Shown here piece by piece: positions 1-5,873 of a DNA stretch of 5,873 nucleotides (positions are counted from its first letter, which is position 1; every line of letters begins with the position of its first letter). This stretch comes from an uncultured Thermoanaerobacteraceae bacterium. GTDB taxonomy: Bacteria; Bacillota; DSM-12270; Thermacetogeniales; Thermacetogeniaceae. The DNA is taken from positions 1 to 5,873 of the forward strand of contig CALGIY010000274.1 in assembly GCA_937914965.1 (NCBI GenBank), given 5' to 3'. The position numbers and the translations under genes were made by a program. The notes under the pieces were generated by a model, which had not been told where the DNA came from, ran no database searches, and saw nothing but the letters and a program-made list of their open reading frames with translations.

Positions 1-1
1 T

Positions 2-49
2 GCCGCTGCTGGGGCCACACTCGCCACGCTGGCCGGCAAAAGCATTTAA
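2..49 (+). CDS. Possible C-terminal end of an unidentified upstream gene (partial)
   Basis: Read from base 2, the plus strand gives 15 codons ending in TAA at 47-49, with the product tail AAAGATLATLAGKSI. The stretch is GC-rich with mostly G or C in the third codon position, and base composition drops sharply to AT-rich right after the stop, as expected when a gene ends and an intergenic gap begins. Nothing in so short an alanine-rich tail identifies a family. A competing reading is the frame of the next gene, which is also open to the window edge, so both cannot be right. The call rests on composition alone and is tentative. Confidence 0.3.
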   Translation, partial: AAAGATLATLAGKSI

Positions 50-101
50 CCCTTTTCAGAATTTTATAGGCCAGCTTGATAAGAATTTTCAATGTAAGGA
101 A

Positions 102-344
102 GTGAATGTCGAGTTCTCCTGTGGGGACTGCTGCAAGAAAGCTGTCGGGGGAATCTTAACACTCATTGGGCGAGATTTCATTGAATTAACATCTGATGAT
201 TCTTTTGATGTATTAACTTTTATACCAGGAGTAAAAGAACCATTTAAAGAAAGGGTCCGGGTTATTATCATACCTCTGGATCGGGTATGTAGTGTAGAAA
301 GACCGGCCAAAAAACATGGAGATTGTCACGAAGGTCCTTGTTAA
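102..344 (+). CDS. Small cysteine-rich protein of unknown function
   Basis: This is an 80-residue product if started at GTG 102, ending in TAA at 342-344. I do not recognise a named family. The N-terminus carries a CxxCC motif (C7, C10, C11), followed by a probable beta-rich core: a stretch reading GGILTLIGRDFIELTSDD (16-33), a segment around VRVIIIPLDRVCSVE (52-66), and a tail with C75 and C80. The pattern of 'LTLIGRDFIEL ... IIIPLDRVCSVE' resembles small SH3/Sm-like barrel proteins that Firmicutes often carry, some linked to spores; that is inference from general resemblance only. There is no signal peptide or membrane segment. The start is uncertain: the Shine-Dalgarno-like AAGGA (96-100) is one base from GTG 102, too close, but five bases from an out-of-frame ATG at 106. 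The frame is also open upstream to base 3. The gene converges on the HD-domain gene. Confidence 0.6.
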   Translation: MNVEFSCGDCCKKAVGGILTLIGRDFIELTSDDSFDVLTFIPGVKEPFKERVRVIIIPLDRVCSVERPAKKHGDCHEGPC

Positions 345-366
345 TCTCTATACCAGATAAACCGAT

Positions 367-392
367 GAGCCCACGGGAAACTACGTGGGCTC
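367..392. terminator. Terminator-like hairpin between convergent genes
   Basis: There is a perfect 9-bp stem, GAGCCCACG (367-375) with CGTGGGCTC (384-392), and an 8-base loop. It begins 22 bases after the stop of the small plus-strand gene. The stem is GC-rich and stable, but the following bases on the plus strand (TCAATTTAG) form only a weak T-tract, and the minus-strand side (ATCGGTTTAT) is no better. Its position suits termination of the plus-strand gene and perhaps of both convergent units. No better terminator for the purine operon is visible between here and the HD gene. Confidence 0.55.
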
Positions 393-400
393 TCAATTTA

Positions 401-444
401 GTGGACACCGGTGGACACCGGGACGGTTCTGCTGTCCAATGTCC
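401..444. repeat. Tandem decamer within a nested inverted repeat
   Basis: The decamer GTGGACACCG occurs twice back to back (401-410, 411-420). The two GGACA pentamers it contains (403-407, 413-417) are mirrored by two TGTCC pentamers (433-437, 440-444), giving two nested stems around a central GGGACGGTTCTGC-type core. From memory, motifs of the GGGACGGTTCT...GTCC kind recur between genes in many Firmicute genomes, so this may be one copy of a dispersed intergenic repeat. That cannot be shown from one window. The rest of the 345-560 gap holds only a short CAATAAAG doublet (523-538) and a weak CAGCG/CGCTG pairing (482-504). Confidence 0.5.
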
Positions 445-560
445 AAGACAAAAACATCGTTCGTTATTTTGATCGTTGAAGCAGCGCTTATTTCAGGGTC
501 GCTGAACTCCAACGAGAAAACTCAATAAAGCAATAAAGCAAACCAGGTACCGTTTAAGGG

Positions 561-1220
561 TTACAACATGTGGTTGCCGTTGATCACCAGTCCGAAGCGG
601 CAGTTCAGGAAGTTAGCTGCTCTCCGGCAGAGGAGCATTTTAGTCATGAAGATCTCAAAATACTCCATCACCGAACAGATGGAAGTGTCGATCTTCAGGT
701 GCATCACGATCTCCCGTGTCTCCGGTTCAGCAGCAAGATATGATTCCCGGGCAGCGTAGTTGACTCGGTCTCGGGTGGTGAAGGTAGCCTCATCTTCTTT
801 TCGCACTCTGGTGTAATGGACATTGGATTTATCCGCCAGAATAACAGCCGCTGCTACATTGCTCACAGCGATTCCTGACCTTTCCTCGTGGTTGCCGATG
901 GCGGCAATCACAATAGCGATCTCCTCTGCGGGCATGCCCATGCGCATCAGCAGGTGAAAAGCAATCAGAGCACCGCTCCGCCCATGTTCATACCTGTTGA
1001 CCACATTGCCGATATCATGCATATATCCGGCGATAGCTGCCAGTTCTGCCTCACGCTCTTCATAGCCGAGCACTTTCAGAGTGCGGTAACTGAGATTGGC
1101 CACATGGTGAGCATGCTCCTCATCATGGGTAATAGCCAGCATTGTCGCCAGGTACTCATGAACCTTTTTCATGAGTACCTCCACTTCCGGGTTGTGCTGG
1201 ACATCCTCAAGCCGGATCAT
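561..1220 (-). CDS. HD-domain metal-dependent phosphohydrolase
   Basis: This 219-residue soluble protein has the HD superfamily metal-binding signature: histidines in the HDEEHAHH region (32-39), the HD pair in YMHDIGN (H68, D69), a histidine in GNHEE (H111), and the distal aspartate in ADKSN (D130). The segment after D130 (DKSNVHYTRVR) is typical of a subgroup of stand-alone bacterial HD proteins. The family hydrolyses phosphomonoester or phosphodiester bonds of nucleotides and related compounds; the substrate here is unknown. The C-terminal part (about 160-219) has no recognised domain but ends in a regular RFGLVINGNHML segment, so the protein looks complete. It starts at ATG 1218-1220, preceded by AAAAGGGG (1231-1238) lying inside the end of purD, with a 10-base spacer. 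Only 6 bases separate it from the purD stop, so it is very probably co-transcribed with the purine genes. It lacks a RelA/SpoT synthetase domain and is too short to be a SpoT-type enzyme. Confidence 0.88.
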   Translation of the reverse strand: MIRLEDVQHNPEVEVLMKKVHEYLATMLAITHDEEHAHHVANLSYRTLKVLGYEEREAELAAIAGYMHDIGNVVNRYEHGRSGALIAFHLLMRMGMPAEEIAIVIAAIGNHEERSGIAVSNVAAAVILADKSNVHYTRVRKEDEATFTTRDRVNYAARESYLAAEPETREIVMHLKIDTSICSVMEYFEIFMTKMLLCRRAANFLNCRFGLVINGNHML

Positions 1221-1226
1221 AACTTC

Positions 1227-2495
1227 TCAACCCCTTTTCAAAGCACGGTGAGCTATGTCCCGGCGATACTGCATCCCTTCAAAATGGATTTTTTCCACTC
1301 CGGCATATGCGCGCCGCACCGCTTCTTCCACACCAACACCAAATCCTGTAATCCCGAGTACCCTACCCCCACTGGTTACCAACTGCTCACCTGCTAGTAC
1401 TGTTCCAGCGTGGAAGGCTAGAACATCTGAGGGTAATTCATCTAACCCTGTAATTACCTTTCCCTTTTCATAGGAACCAGGATAACCACCTGATGCCAGA
1501 ACCACACAAACAGCAGCTCTGGAATCCCACTCTAATTGCACCTCATCCAGGCGCTCATCCACAACTGCCTCCATCACTTCAATCAGGTCAGTTTTAAGGC
1601 GCGGGATCACTACTTGTGTTTCAGGGTCACCAAAGCGGCAGTTGAACTCCAGCACATAAGGGCCCTTCTTGGTGATCATCAACCCCGCATAGATTACCCC
1701 TTGATATTTAATACCTTCACTGGCCAGGCCGCGGATCACCGGCTCCAGAACATCCTTACAGGCCATGTCATGCAGTTCACTTGTATAAATAGGAGGAGGT
1801 GAGTAGGCACCCATACCACCTGTGTTAGGTCCTTCATCTCCGTCAAAGATGCGCTTATGGTCCTGGGAGGCTACCAGAGGCAGAATCGTCTTCCCATCGG
1901 TGAAGGCAAGCACACTAACTTCCTCGCCCTCCAGGAGTTCCTCCACCACCACCGACTTTCCGGCCTCTCCGAAAGCCCTTTCCTCCATAACCAGTTGTAC
2001 GGCCTCTTCTGCCTCCGCTGTATTTGCGGCAATGATTACCCCTTTTCCGGCCGCCAGGCCATCAGCTTTGATCACACAGGGGCCGCCAAGTTCCCTTACA
2101 AAGCTGCGAGCGTCAGCGGGATCCTGGAAAACCTTAAAAGCAGCGGTGGAAACTCCGTATTTGGCCATCACTTCTTTGGAAAAGACCTTGCTCCCTTCGA
2201 GCAAAGCAGCCTTGCCCCGGGGTCCGAAAAGCTTGAGACCTCTAGAAGCAAATAGATCCCCGATGCCCGCTACAAGTGAGACTTCAGGTCCTACTACAGT
2301 CAAATCGATCTTTTCGGCTGTTGCAAAATCAGCCAAACCCTGGATATTATCAGCAGTTAGAGGAATACACTCAGCATCCTGAGCTATTCCCCCATTACCG
2401 GGAGCGCAGTAGATCTTATCCACCCGTGGGCTCTGCTTCAGCTTCCAGATCAAGGTGTGCTCTCGACCTCCACCGCCCACAACCAGAACCTTCAT
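1227..2495 (-). CDS. purD: Phosphoribosylamine-glycine ligase (GAR synthetase)
   Basis: Ligates glycine to 5-phosphoribosylamine with ATP to give glycinamide ribonucleotide, the second step of de novo purine synthesis, in the cytoplasm. The 422 residues match the usual length of about 420-430. Motifs appear in family order: N-domain glycine loop VVGGGGREH (5-13), APGNGG (31-36), GPEVSLVAGI (69-78), the ATP-grasp loop KADGLAAGKGV (143-153), DHKRIFDGDEGPNTGGMGAY (212-231), and EFNCRFGDPETQ (283-294) with the metal-binding glutamate and asparagine. The start is ATG at 2493-2495 with a strong AGGAGG (2503-2508) seven bases upstream. It follows purH after a 67-base gap and runs almost directly into the HD-domain gene. 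No truncation or missing key residue is seen. Confidence 0.98.
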   Translation of the reverse strand: MKVLVVGGGGREHTLIWKLKQSPRVDKIYCAPGNGGIAQDAECIPLTADNIQGLADFATAEKIDLTVVGPEVSLVAGIGDLFASRGLKLFGPRGKAALLEGSKVFSKEVMAKYGVSTAAFKVFQDPADARSFVRELGGPCVIKADGLAAGKGVIIAANTAEAEEAVQLVMEERAFGEAGKSVVVEELLEGEEVSVLAFTDGKTILPLVASQDHKRIFDGDEGPNTGGMGAYSPPPIYTSELHDMACKDVLEPVIRGLASEGIKYQGVIYAGLMITKKGPYVLEFNCRFGDPETQVVIPRLKTDLIEVMEAVVDERLDEVQLEWDSRAAVCVVLASGGYPGSYEKGKVITGLDELPSDVLAFHAGTVLAGEQLVTSGGRVLGITGFGVGVEEAVRRAYAGVEKIHFEGMQYRRDIAHRALKRG

Positions 2496-2502
2496 TTTAT
2501 TT

Positions 2503-2508
2503 CCTCCT
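2503..2508 (-). promoter_or_regulatory. Shine-Dalgarno site of purD
   Basis: On the minus strand this reads AGGAGG, a full match to the anti-Shine-Dalgarno sequence, with a 7-base spacer to the purD ATG. It confirms the chosen start and implies that purD is translated independently rather than coupled to purH, whose stop lies 67 bases upstream. Confidence 0.85.
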
Positions 2509-2529
2509 AATACCGCAGTTTATCATCCA

Positions 2530-2551
2530 GTATCCCAGGCAAAGGGGATAC
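2530..2551 (-). other. Hairpin in the purH-purD gap
   Basis: Read on the minus strand, GTATCCC and GGGATAC form a perfect 7-bp stem with an 8-base loop, placed between the purH stop and the purD ribosome binding site. It is not followed by a T-run, so it is not a standard intrinsic terminator. It could be an mRNA stability or processing element inside the operon, or chance; position and perfect pairing are all that supports it. Confidence 0.4.
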
Positions 2552-2562
2552 ACTCTACTAGA

Positions 2563-4158
2563 TTAGTGTTTGAAATGGCGCCTTCCTGTAAAGACCATCG
2601 CTATTCCTGCTGCATCGGCAGCTGCGATGACCTCCTCATCACGGATGGAACCTCCGGGCTGGATCACAGCGGTGATACCATTCTTGGCTGCGTGTTCAAT
2701 AGAATCAGCGAAGGGGAAGAAACCATCAGATGCCATCACAGCACCCTTGGTCAGCTCTCCCGCCTTAGCTACAGCGATCTTAGCTGATGCTACACGGCTC
2801 ACCTGACCGCCACCAATACCTATTGTCTGTCTTCCTTTAGCTAAAACGATTGCATTAGAAAAAACATGCTTCGCCACGATCCAGGAAAAGAGCAGATCAT
2901 CCCACTCAGCTTCAGATGGTGACCTTTTAGTAGCCACTTTAATATTCTGCCGCCAATTGCTTAAATCACCTAAGCGATCAGACTCTTGTAGTAAAAACCC
3001 GCCGCTCACCCGTTTTACATTCATTTCATCCCGGAAAGCGGCGAAATCTCCGGTAGAAAGAACTCGCAAGTTTTTCTTGCCCCTTAGAGTTGCCAATGCC
3101 TCTTCAGTATAATCGGGAGCAATAACCGCCTCCAGAAATGTTTCTGTCATGGCAGCTGCGGTTTCTTGATCGACAGTGCGGTTCAGACCCACTACCCCAC
3201 CATAAGCAGCAAGCGAATCCGCCTCATAGGCACGCCGGTAAGCATCTACCAACCTAGCATCACAGGACACCCCGGATGGAGTGTTGTGTTTGATCACAAC
3301 CGCAGCAGTTCCTTCAAATTCTGCAACAGTAGATAAGGCTGCATGAACATCCAGAATATTGTTGAAAGATAGTTCTTTCCCATTGAACTGCTTGGCTCCG
3401 GCTACACCATAAGGTTTTACAGACTCATCCCGATAAAATGCTGCATCCTGGTGCGGGTTTTCCCCGTAACGCAGGTCGCTGATTTTAACCAGGGGTACTA
3501 GCTTCTTTGTGGGAAATTTTTCTTGAGTTGGGGGTACCAGTTCCCTCTCTTGAACCGCCGCCATGGAAAGGTAGTTGGCGATAGCCGCATCATACTGTGC
3601 TGTATGCGAGAAGGCCTCCTGGGCCAGTTCTAATCTGGTGGAGAGGCTGATTTTACCCTGTTCCCGGAGTTCCTCTATCACCTGGTTATAACGGTTAGGA
3701 TTGACAACAACTGCTAGCCTGGGAAAATTCTTTGCGGCAGCTCGCAACATCGATGGACCACCGATATCGATCTTTTCCAGGGCTTCTTTAACTTGCACAC
3801 CAGGTTTAGAGATGGTCTCTTGAAAAGGATAAAGGTTGACAACAACCAGGCTGAACGGCTTAATGCCCAACTGTTCCAGCTGTGCCTGATCCTCGGGAAG
3901 ATCCCGGGCCAGAATACCCCCATGAATTTTAGGGTGCAGGGTTTTGACACGGCCACCCAGAATCTCAGGAAAGCCAGTTACCTGCTCCACGCGCTCTACT
4001 CCTATACCTGCATCCTCCAGTGCCTGTGCTGTCCCCCCTGTTGAAACCAGATGATACCCTAATTCTTGAAGAGAACGTCCAAATTCAATCAGACCTTGTT
4101 TGTCCGATACACTGATTAGTGCCCTTTTCATATCTTGCTTCATACTTGATTCAGTCAC
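2563..4158 (-). CDS. purH: Bifunctional AICAR transformylase / IMP cyclohydrolase
   Basis: Catalyses the last two steps of IMP synthesis: formylation of AICAR using 10-formyltetrahydrofolate, then ring closure to IMP. At 531 residues it is close to the usual 510-530. The N-terminal MGS-like cyclohydrolase domain shows LISVSDKQGL (14-23), STGGTA (39-44), GGRVKTLHPKIHGGIL (69-84) and VVNLYPF (107-113). The transformylase domain shows RYGENPHQ (231-238), KQFNGKELSFNN (257-268) and the catalytic KHNTPSG (K291, H292), and ends in the usual RRHFKH. The start chosen is GTG 4156-4158, nine bases after AAGGAGG (4168-4174). Methionines at codons 6 and 10 are possible alternatives but are too far from that site. 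The gene overlaps the end of purN by 8 bases, so the two are likely translationally coupled. Confidence 0.98.
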   Translation of the reverse strand: MTESSMKQDMKRALISVSDKQGLIEFGRSLQELGYHLVSTGGTAQALEDAGIGVERVEQVTGFPEILGGRVKTLHPKIHGGILARDLPEDQAQLEQLGIKPFSLVVVNLYPFQETISKPGVQVKEALEKIDIGGPSMLRAAAKNFPRLAVVVNPNRYNQVIEELREQGKISLSTRLELAQEAFSHTAQYDAAIANYLSMAAVQERELVPPTQEKFPTKKLVPLVKISDLRYGENPHQDAAFYRDESVKPYGVAGAKQFNGKELSFNNILDVHAALSTVAEFEGTAAVVIKHNTPSGVSCDARLVDAYRRAYEADSLAAYGGVVGLNRTVDQETAAAMTETFLEAVIAPDYTEEALATLRGKKNLRVLSTGDFAAFRDEMNVKRVSGGFLLQESDRLGDLSNWRQNIKVATKRSPSEAEWDDLLFSWIVAKHVFSNAIVLAKGRQTIGIGGGQVSRVASAKIAVAKAGELTKGAVMASDGFFPFADSIEHAAKNGITAVIQPGGSIRDEEVIAAADAAGIAMVFTGRRHFKH

Positions 4159-4849
4159 TGCAGGAAACCTCCTTATTGATATCCTTGATTTTCAGCCACT
4201 CCAAGACAGAGTCCCGCGGCTGCCGTGGTATTCTTCTCTCCCAATTAATAACAACCCGTCTCCCCTGAATATTCAATCTTCCCTCTGCCAGAAGCTGCAG
4301 GGCAGCAGGGTAGGTCAGGTGCTCCTTGATCAGGATGCGCTGGGAGAGGGTTTCTGGTGTATCATCCTGGTAGACAGGTACTACTGACTGCAGAATGATC
4401 GGACCGGTGTCCATCCCGGCATCTACAAAATGCACAGTGCAACCGCTGTAGTGCACTCCATAATCCAGGGCCTGCTTCTGCACATCCAACCCGGGAAATG
4501 ACGGCAGGAGAGCGGGATGGATGTTGACAACACGTCCAGGAAAGGCATCTAGAAAAGAGTGGCTCAATACTCTCATAAACCCCGCCAATGCAATGTAATC
4601 CGGTTGGAAACCGGCAACTTCACGGGCAAGGGCAGCATCATACTCTACGCGGTTGGAATATCTGCCTGGGTCTACAAATACAGCAGGAATGCCCCGTTCC
4701 TTGGCCCTCTGAAAGGCATATGGAGCAGATTTGTCACTGAAAACTCCTGCCACCTGCATCTGAAGAGACCCCATATCAACAGCGTCAAAAATCGCCTGCA
4801 GGTTCGTCCCTCGCCCTGAAACCAGGACGGCAAGGCGCTGCTCTTTCAT
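4151..4849 (-). CDS. purN: Phosphoribosylglycinamide formyltransferase (GAR transformylase)
   Basis: Transfers a formyl group from 10-formyltetrahydrofolate to GAR, the third step of purine synthesis. From ATG 4847-4849 the product has 232 residues. It shows the phosphate-binding loop VSGRGTNLQ (10-18), ALAGFMRVLS (87-96), NIHPALLPSFPG (109-120) with the catalytic N109 and H111, and DAGMDTGPII (143-152) with the catalytic D147. I chose this ATG because the GAGGG/GGGAG site (4857-4863) lies 7-9 bases away and the protein then begins MKEQRLAVLVSG, as PurN proteins usually do. ATG 4855 is too near that site, and TTG 4876 has no ribosome binding site and would add nine odd residues. The C-terminus is some 20 residues longer than typical PurN (about 195-212) and is charged and non-conserved in look. 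It lies 143 bases after purM, in the typical order. Confidence 0.96.
   Translation of the reverse strand: MKEQRLAVLVSGRGTNLQAIFDAVDMGSLQMQVAGVFSDKSAPYAFQRAKERGIPAVFVDPGRYSNRVEYDAALAREVAGFQPDYIALAGFMRVLSHSFLDAFPGRVVNIHPALLPSFPGLDVQKQALDYGVHYSGCTVHFVDAGMDTGPIILQSVVPVYQDDTPETLSQRILIKEHLTYPAALQLLAEGRLNIQGRRVVINWERRIPRQPRDSVLEWLKIKDINKEVSCSD
4168..4174 (-). promoter_or_regulatory. Shine-Dalgarno site of purH, inside the end of purN
   Basis: The minus strand reads AAGGAGG within the last codons of purN, with a 9-base spacer to GTG 4158. From this site the first ATG (codon 6, 4141-4143) is 24 bases away, which favours the GTG as the true start and gives the 8-base purN-purH overlap. Confidence 0.8.
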
Positions 4850-4883
4850 TGACATTCTCCCTCTCACCACTTCCAAATAATAA

Positions 4884-4915
4884 AATACAACTAAATCTTG
4901 ATAGTAAGTTGTATT
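4884..4915. other. Perfect 9-bp inverted repeat upstream of purN
   Basis: AATACAACT (4884-4892) and AGTTGTATT (4907-4915) form a perfect 9-bp dyad with a 14-base spacer, 35 bases before the purN start. On the minus strand the second arm is followed by TTATTATTT, so the transcript could form an AU-rich stem with a U-rich tail, like a weak terminator. Equally it could be a protein-binding dyad or chance in AT-rich DNA. I could not find a convincing promoter beside it. Confidence 0.4.
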
Positions 4916-4967
4916 GGCCGTTGGTCTCGTTGACCCACCACTATTAAGCTCCCGACAAAATAAAGAC

Positions 4968-4993
4968 AGCCGGATAACTTGCGGTCACCGGCT
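4968..4993 (-). terminator. Weak terminator-like hairpin at the end of purM
   Basis: On the minus strand AGCCGG (4993-4988), whose first base is the last base of the purM stop codon, pairs with CCGGCT (4973-4968) across a 14-base loop. GTCTTTATTTTG follows, an interrupted T-rich tract. A competing pairing, GATAA with TTATC, shares part of the same sequence. This may give partial termination or a processing point between purM and purN, but the stem is short and the loop long. Confidence 0.35.
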
Positions 4994-5873
4994 TATCTAT
5001 AACTAACACCAGATCCTTCTTTGATCTTCCCTATTACAAAAGCCTTTTCCCCAAGTTCTTGTAGAGCTTCCAATACCTTATCAGCAGTTTCTTTCTCTAC
5101 CACAAGAACTAAACCAATACCCATATTGAAAACTCGGTACATCTCATCCATGTCTACACTGCCCATCCGCTGCAAGAAATGAAAAATAGGTAGAACCGGC
5201 CACTCCTTGCGGTAGATCTCAACCCCCAAACCTTGAGGAATCACCCGGGGAATGTTCTCGGTCATCCCACCCCCGGTGATATGGGCAGCACCTTTGATCG
5301 TAAGGTGCCCCAGTCGTTCCCGGAGAGCAAGAACGGGCTTGACATAGATCCTGGTCGGGGTTAAAAGTTCTTCTCCGATGGTGCGCCCGGTCTCGGGAAA
5401 TGTATCATCAGCAGAAAGCCCACACTGCTTGAAGAGAATATGACGCACCAGGGAAAATCCGTTGCTGTGCAGCCCTGAGGAAGGAAGACCGATTACCAAA
5501 TCCCCTACAGAGATCCGTTTTCCATCCCAGATCTCATCCCGGTTGACGGCGCCAACAGCAAAACCAGCCAGGTCATATTCCCCTACCGGGTAAAAATCCG
5601 GCATTTCTGCAGTTTCTCCCCCAGTGAGGGCGCATCCTGCATCCCGGCACCCGGCAGCAACTCCACTCACTACTTCTTTTACCTGTACTGGATCAACCTT
5701 CCCACAGGCTAGGTAATCCAAGAAAAACAGGGGTTCTGCCCCGGTTACTAGAATATCATTCACACACATCGCCACCAGGTCGATCCCCACCGTATCGTGC
5801 TTTCCTACCATCTGAGCGATTTTCAGTTTGGTCCCCACACCATCAGTACCAGAAACAAGAACCGGTTGATGGT
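4993..5873 (-). CDS. purM: Phosphoribosylformylglycinamidine cyclo-ligase (AIR synthetase), 5' end missing
   Basis: Closes the imidazole ring of FGAM with ATP to give AIR, the fifth step of purine synthesis. The reading frame is open to the right edge of the window. About 292 residues are visible, beginning [16 protein letters not shown], the conserved early PurM motif, so roughly 50-55 N-terminal residues of the usual 340-350 lie outside. Also present are [71 protein letters not shown] and VFNMGIG, all in the family order of the N-terminal and C-terminal PurM-type domains. GTG 5838 falls inside the conserved DGVGTK motif and is not a start. The gene ends in TAA at 4993-4995 and is followed by a 143-base gap before purN. 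Confidence 0.97.
   Translation of the reverse strand, partial: HQPVLVSGTDGVGTKLKIAQMVGKHDTVGIDLVAMCVNDILVTGAEPLFFLDYLACGKVDPVQVKEVVSGVAAGCRDAGCALTGGETAEMPDFYPVGEYDLAGFAVGAVNRDEIWDGKRISVGDLVIGLPSSGLHSNGFSLVRHILFKQCGLSADDTFPETGRTIGEELLTPTRIYVKPVLALRERLGHLTIKGAAHITGGGMTENIPRVIPQGLGVEIYRKEWPVLPIFHFLQRMGSVDMDEMYRVFNMGIGLVLVVEKETADKVLEALQELGEKAFVIGKIKEGSGVSYR

Noticed and set aside
523..538. Tandem CAATAAAG doublet
   Set aside because: Two copies of an AT-rich octamer are easily produced by chance or slippage and have no visible role.
888..1397. A 169-codon open frame on the plus strand, across the HD gene and the end of purD
   Set aside because: It spans the junction of two well-supported minus-strand genes, and its translation is histidine-rich and unlike any family.
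1822..2382. A 186-codon open frame on the plus strand, opposite purD
   Set aside because: It is antisense to a complete purD, with low-complexity serine- and alanine-rich translation and no family resemblance; it is a shadow of the real gene.
4850..4876. Upstream TTG (4876) and ATG (4855) starts for purN
   Set aside because: TTG lacks a ribosome binding site and adds residues not seen in PurN proteins; ATG 4855 is only 3 bases from the GAGGG site.
4877..4992. An internal promoter ahead of purN
   Set aside because: TATTAT-like -10 matches exist in the AT-rich part, but no acceptable -35 is found at 16-18 bases; the best is a 4-of-6 match at 19 bases.
1..5873. CRISPR array, tRNA, rRNA, transposase or defence system
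   Set aside because: No spaced repeats, RNA gene signatures or matching protein motifs were seen; the dominant content is a standard purine operon.

Overview
The window looks like an ordinary chromosomal segment from a spore-former-type Firmicute, most likely a clostridium. The evidence is strong AGGAGG-type ribosome binding sites, use of GTG as a start, roughly half GC, and the gene order purM-purN-purH-purD known from Firmicute purine operons. The species cannot be named from the sequence.

Layout: almost everything lies on the minus strand and reads from right to left. First comes purM (5' end cut off by the right edge of the window). Then come a 143-base gap with two inverted repeats, purN, purH (overlapping the end of purN by 8 bases), a 67-base gap with a small hairpin, purD, and, 6 bases after the purD stop, an HD-domain phosphohydrolase gene that ends at 561. 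The left end has a convergent plus-strand gene for a small cysteine-rich protein (about 102-344), and possibly the last codons of another plus-strand gene before it. The 216 bases between the convergent genes (345-560) hold a terminator-like hairpin and a compact repeat cluster, but no gene.

How the genes work together: PurM, PurN, PurH and PurD are de novo purine enzymes. PurD makes GAR from phosphoribosylamine, PurN formylates GAR, PurM closes the imidazole ring to AIR, and PurH does the last two steps from AICAR to IMP. The HD-domain protein appears to be the distal member of the same transcription unit; its substrate is unknown, so its link to purine metabolism rests only on position. The start of the operon, where a purine riboswitch or PurR-type control might lie, is outside the window.

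I found no mobile-element gene, CRISPR array, tRNA or rRNA, and no convincing new multi-gene system. The points most worth a second look are the HD gene at the operon end, the nested repeat at 401-444, the ambiguous start (possible one-base frameshift) of the small cysteine-rich gene, and the perfect 9-bp inverted repeat in front of purN.
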